Shown here: positions 62,358 to 64,000 of the stretch, piece by piece
How the letters are laid out: every line of letters begins with the position of its first letter
How positions within the stretch are numbered: the stretch's first letter is position 1
Source: Paeniglutamicibacter cryotolerans
GTDB taxonomy: Bacteria > Actinomycetota > Actinomycetes > Actinomycetales > Micrococcaceae
Assembly (NCBI RefSeq): GCF_014190875.1
Contig: NZ_JACHVS010000001.1
Span: forward strand, 2,666,001 to 2,730,000
Direction: 5' to 3'
DNA: 64,000 nt
Program-made: the position numbers and the translations under genes
Notes under the pieces: model-generated
Database searches by the model: none
Told to the model about the DNA's origin: nothing
The model's input: the letters and a program-made list of their open reading frames with translations, nothing else

Positions 62358-63293
62358 ATGAAGAAGATCGCGGCCGGACAGCGCATCAGCGTGAGGGTTC
62401 CGGCAACCACGGCCAACCTGGGCCCGGGCTACGACTGCCTCGGGTTGGCCCTGGGCATTGCCGACACCCTCGAGGTCGAAACGACGGCCGATGCCGCGGT
62501 CACGGTCCGGGTCACCGGTGAGGGAGCTGCAACGCTCCCCACCGATGCCTCGCACCTGATTGCCCGCACCATCCTGGAACGCTGGGCCGAACTCAGCCTG
62601 GAGGCTTCGGGGCTGCTGATCCGGGCGACAAACCTCATCCCGCACGGACGCGGCATGGGCTCCTCCGCCGCCGCCATCGTCTCCGCGCTGATGGCGGCCG
62701 ATGCCTTGGCTCCGGAGGAGCTGCGCTGCGGCACCGAGGGCATTTTCCAGGCCTCGGCGCGCTGGGAGGGACACCCGGACAACGTCGCCCCGGCCGTCTA
62801 TGGAGGGCTGACCATTTCGTGGGAGGAACGCGGCGTCTTCCGCACGGCACCGGCCCCGATCCACGCCGACATCGTCCCGGTCATCGCCATCCCCGAAATT
62901 GAACTCTCCACCCATGAGGCGCGCGGGCTGCTACCTAGCGCCGTGCCGCATGCCGTCGCCGCGGCAAACGGCGCCCGGGCCGCCTTGCTGATGCATGCGC
63001 TGGCCAACGATCCGGCGCTGCTGCTCGATGGTACCGTCGACTACCTGCACCAGGACTTCCGCGCCCCGGCGATGGCTCAAAGCGCGGCGCTCATCGCCGC
63101 TTTGCGCGCCGCTGGTTTCCCCGCTGTGGTCTCCGGTGCCGGTCCCACGGTTCTGGTGCTCGCCCCCGACGCCGCGGCGGCCGCCGCCGCCCAGGTGCTG
63201 ATCAGCGCGCATGTCGCCGCCGATCCGTCGGTTTCGTGGCGTGTCCTGATGCCCGGCGTTGACAATGCTGGTGTTAGAGTGGAAGTGCACTAG
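62358..63293 (+). CDS. thrB: Homoserine kinase
   Basis: This 311-residue GHMP kinase phosphorylates homoserine. Marks are VPATTANLGPGYDCLGLAL, the ATP loop PHGRGMGSSAAAIVSAL and the C-terminal VVSGAGPTVLVL. It is the last gene of the hom-thrC-thrB operon; its end may overlap promoter elements for rho. Confidence 0.96.
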   Translation: MKKIAAGQRISVRVPATTANLGPGYDCLGLALGIADTLEVETTADAAVTVRVTGEGAATLPTDASHLIARTILERWAELSLEASGLLIRATNLIPHGRGMGSSAAAIVSALMAADALAPEELRCGTEGIFQASARWEGHPDNVAPAVYGGLTISWEERGVFRTAPAPIHADIVPVIAIPEIELSTHEARGLLPSAVPHAVAAANGARAALLMHALANDPALLLDGTVDYLHQDFRAPAMAQSAALIAALRAAGFPAVVSGAGPTVLVLAPDAAAAAAAQVLISAHVAADPSVSWRVLMPGVDNAGVRVEVH

Positions 63294-63623
63294 CGGCCAG
63301 AATGGTTCCTGCCCCCTTTAGTTAGGGCGGACGCCGCGGATCGTGCCCCTGGGGAAACCTCTTTTCTCGGTTTATCCCCAAGCAACGATTTCCGTTCCTA
63401 GTCGCAGGCATGTCTCCACGTTTCCTTGCGTTGCCCCAGTCTCCAAGCCTTGATCCGGACCTGTGGGATATTGCAAAGAAGGCAGTGGGGGGATTACTCC
63501 GAGAGCCCTTTCCAACACCATGGGAATCGCGATCGACCGGCACCGCATCTGACGCGGTGCCCGGAAAACCAATACCGTGGACCGTTCCGATACGGTTTGC
63601 CCGACGAGGGGGAAGGAACCTTC
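63294..63623 (+). other. Long leader region of rho; no gene seen
   Basis: The 330-bp gap holds an imperfect hairpin (63350-63380, GGGGA/AACC pairing with GGTT/TCCCC), TTGACA at 63259-63264 inside the end of thrB, and GGAAGGA just before the rho start. A long leader before rho is known in other bacteria and can carry autoregulation. No coding frame here looks real. Confidence 0.45.
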
Positions 63624-64000
63624 GTGACCGAAACCACCAGCCTTACTGCAGGCGTGGACAGCAATACCCCACCCAAGACCACCGGCCTAGCCGGCCTGAA
63701 GCTTGCACAGTTGCAGGCTCTGGCTTCACAGCTGGGCATCACCGGCGGATCGCGGATGCGCAAGGGCGACCTGGTGACCGCCATTACGGCGCACCAGCGT
63801 GGCGGCTCCGTCGCGGATCGCGCCCCCAAGGCCAAGGCTGTCGAGCCCGTGGAGGCGGCAGCCGAAAAGGCCCCGGCCAAGCGCGCCAACAGCCGTGCCA
63901 AGGCAACTGAGGAAGCCCCCGCAGCAGCGGAAACAGCACCTGCCGAGGAAGTAGCCGAGCCGCGGGCAACCCGTGGACGCGGCCGTAGCCGCCGTGCCGA
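63624..64000 (+). CDS. rho: Transcription termination factor Rho, N-terminal part (runs off the right edge)
   Basis: The frame from GTG 63624 (GGAAGGA upstream) is open for 125 codons to the window end. Residues about 22-55 (LAGLKLAQLQALASQLGITG, RKGDLVTAI) form the Rho_N helical domain. An Ala/Glu/Lys/Arg-rich low-complexity insert follows (EEAPAAAETAP, TRGRGRSRRA), as in actinobacterial Rho proteins, where this insert precedes the RNA-binding domain. The ATPase part is outside the window. Location after thrB matches other actinobacteria. Confidence 0.9.
   Translation, partial: MTETTSLTAGVDSNTPPKTTGLAGLKLAQLQALASQLGITGGSRMRKGDLVTAITAHQRGGSVADRAPKAKAVEPVEAAAEKAPAKRANSRAKATEEAPAAAETAPAEEVAEPRATRGRGRSRRA

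Overview
The window reads as chromosome of a high-GC actinobacterium of the Micrococcaceae (Arthrobacter-like). Pointers are the fused 2-oxoglutarate decarboxylase/dehydrogenase (kgd), the order tad pilus genes-prfB-ftsE-ftsX-M23 peptidase-smpB-ssrA, a tmRNA tag ending in ALAA, the sigH-anti-sigma pair with a SigR-type promoter, and argS-lysA-hom-thrC-thrB-rho. The genus is an inference. Both outermost genes are cut by the window: an FHA-domain protein on the left (minus strand) and rho on the right.

Layout. 1-5.2 kb: FHA protein, divergent from a tad/Flp pilus-type operon (ATPase, two TadB/C membrane proteins, pilin, two TadE-like proteins, one Rv3654c-like protein). 5.3-10.8 kb: release factor 2, FtsEX, a coiled-coil M23 peptidase and the trans-translation pair smpB/ssrA. 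11-12.3 kb: a disordered protein with a DUF2568-like membrane end. 12.4-18.1 kb, minus strand: a fluoride-response locus consisting of a fluoride (crcB) riboswitch, a decayed enolase gene, a universal stress protein and two FluC/CrcB channels. A 2,661-bp IS21-family element with a 7-bp target duplication sits inside the enolase remnant, between the riboswitch and the channel genes. 18.1-21.4 kb: manganese-type ABC importer with its DtxR-family regulator and a palindrome over the first start codon. 21.4-25.2 kb: hisN, rsgA, aroA, doxX. 25.3-26.4 kb: sigH and its zinc anti-sigma factor. 26.6-28.2 kb: a frameshifted DUF222/HNH gene and a 24-codon bL37-like ribosomal protein gene. 28.3-32.8 kb: SGNH hydrolase and kgd.

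33-39.9 kb: two CNNM/CBS membrane proteins, a zinc-type ABC importer, a decayed metallopeptidase-like gene and a Fur-family (Zur-type) regulator. 40-48.3 kb: metallo-beta-lactamase-fold protein, Cds1-like PLP enzyme, rhodanese, alcohol dehydrogenase, HIT protein and HrpA helicase. 48.7-51.5 kb: a TrpX-type ABC importer. 51.6-56.4 kb: a broken gene with a Cys-rich repeat, cardiolipin synthase, a carboxylesterase, a truncated LuxR-type regulator and a small membrane protein. 56.6-64 kb: tRNA-Arg(CCG), argS, lysA, hom, thrC, thrB, rho.

The most notable material is the fluoride locus. Its sensor is intact, but its enolase has been destroyed by several frameshifts and its channel genes are separated from the sensor by a transposon. 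Metal homeostasis is a second theme: separate Mn-type and Zn-type importers, each near a matching regulator.
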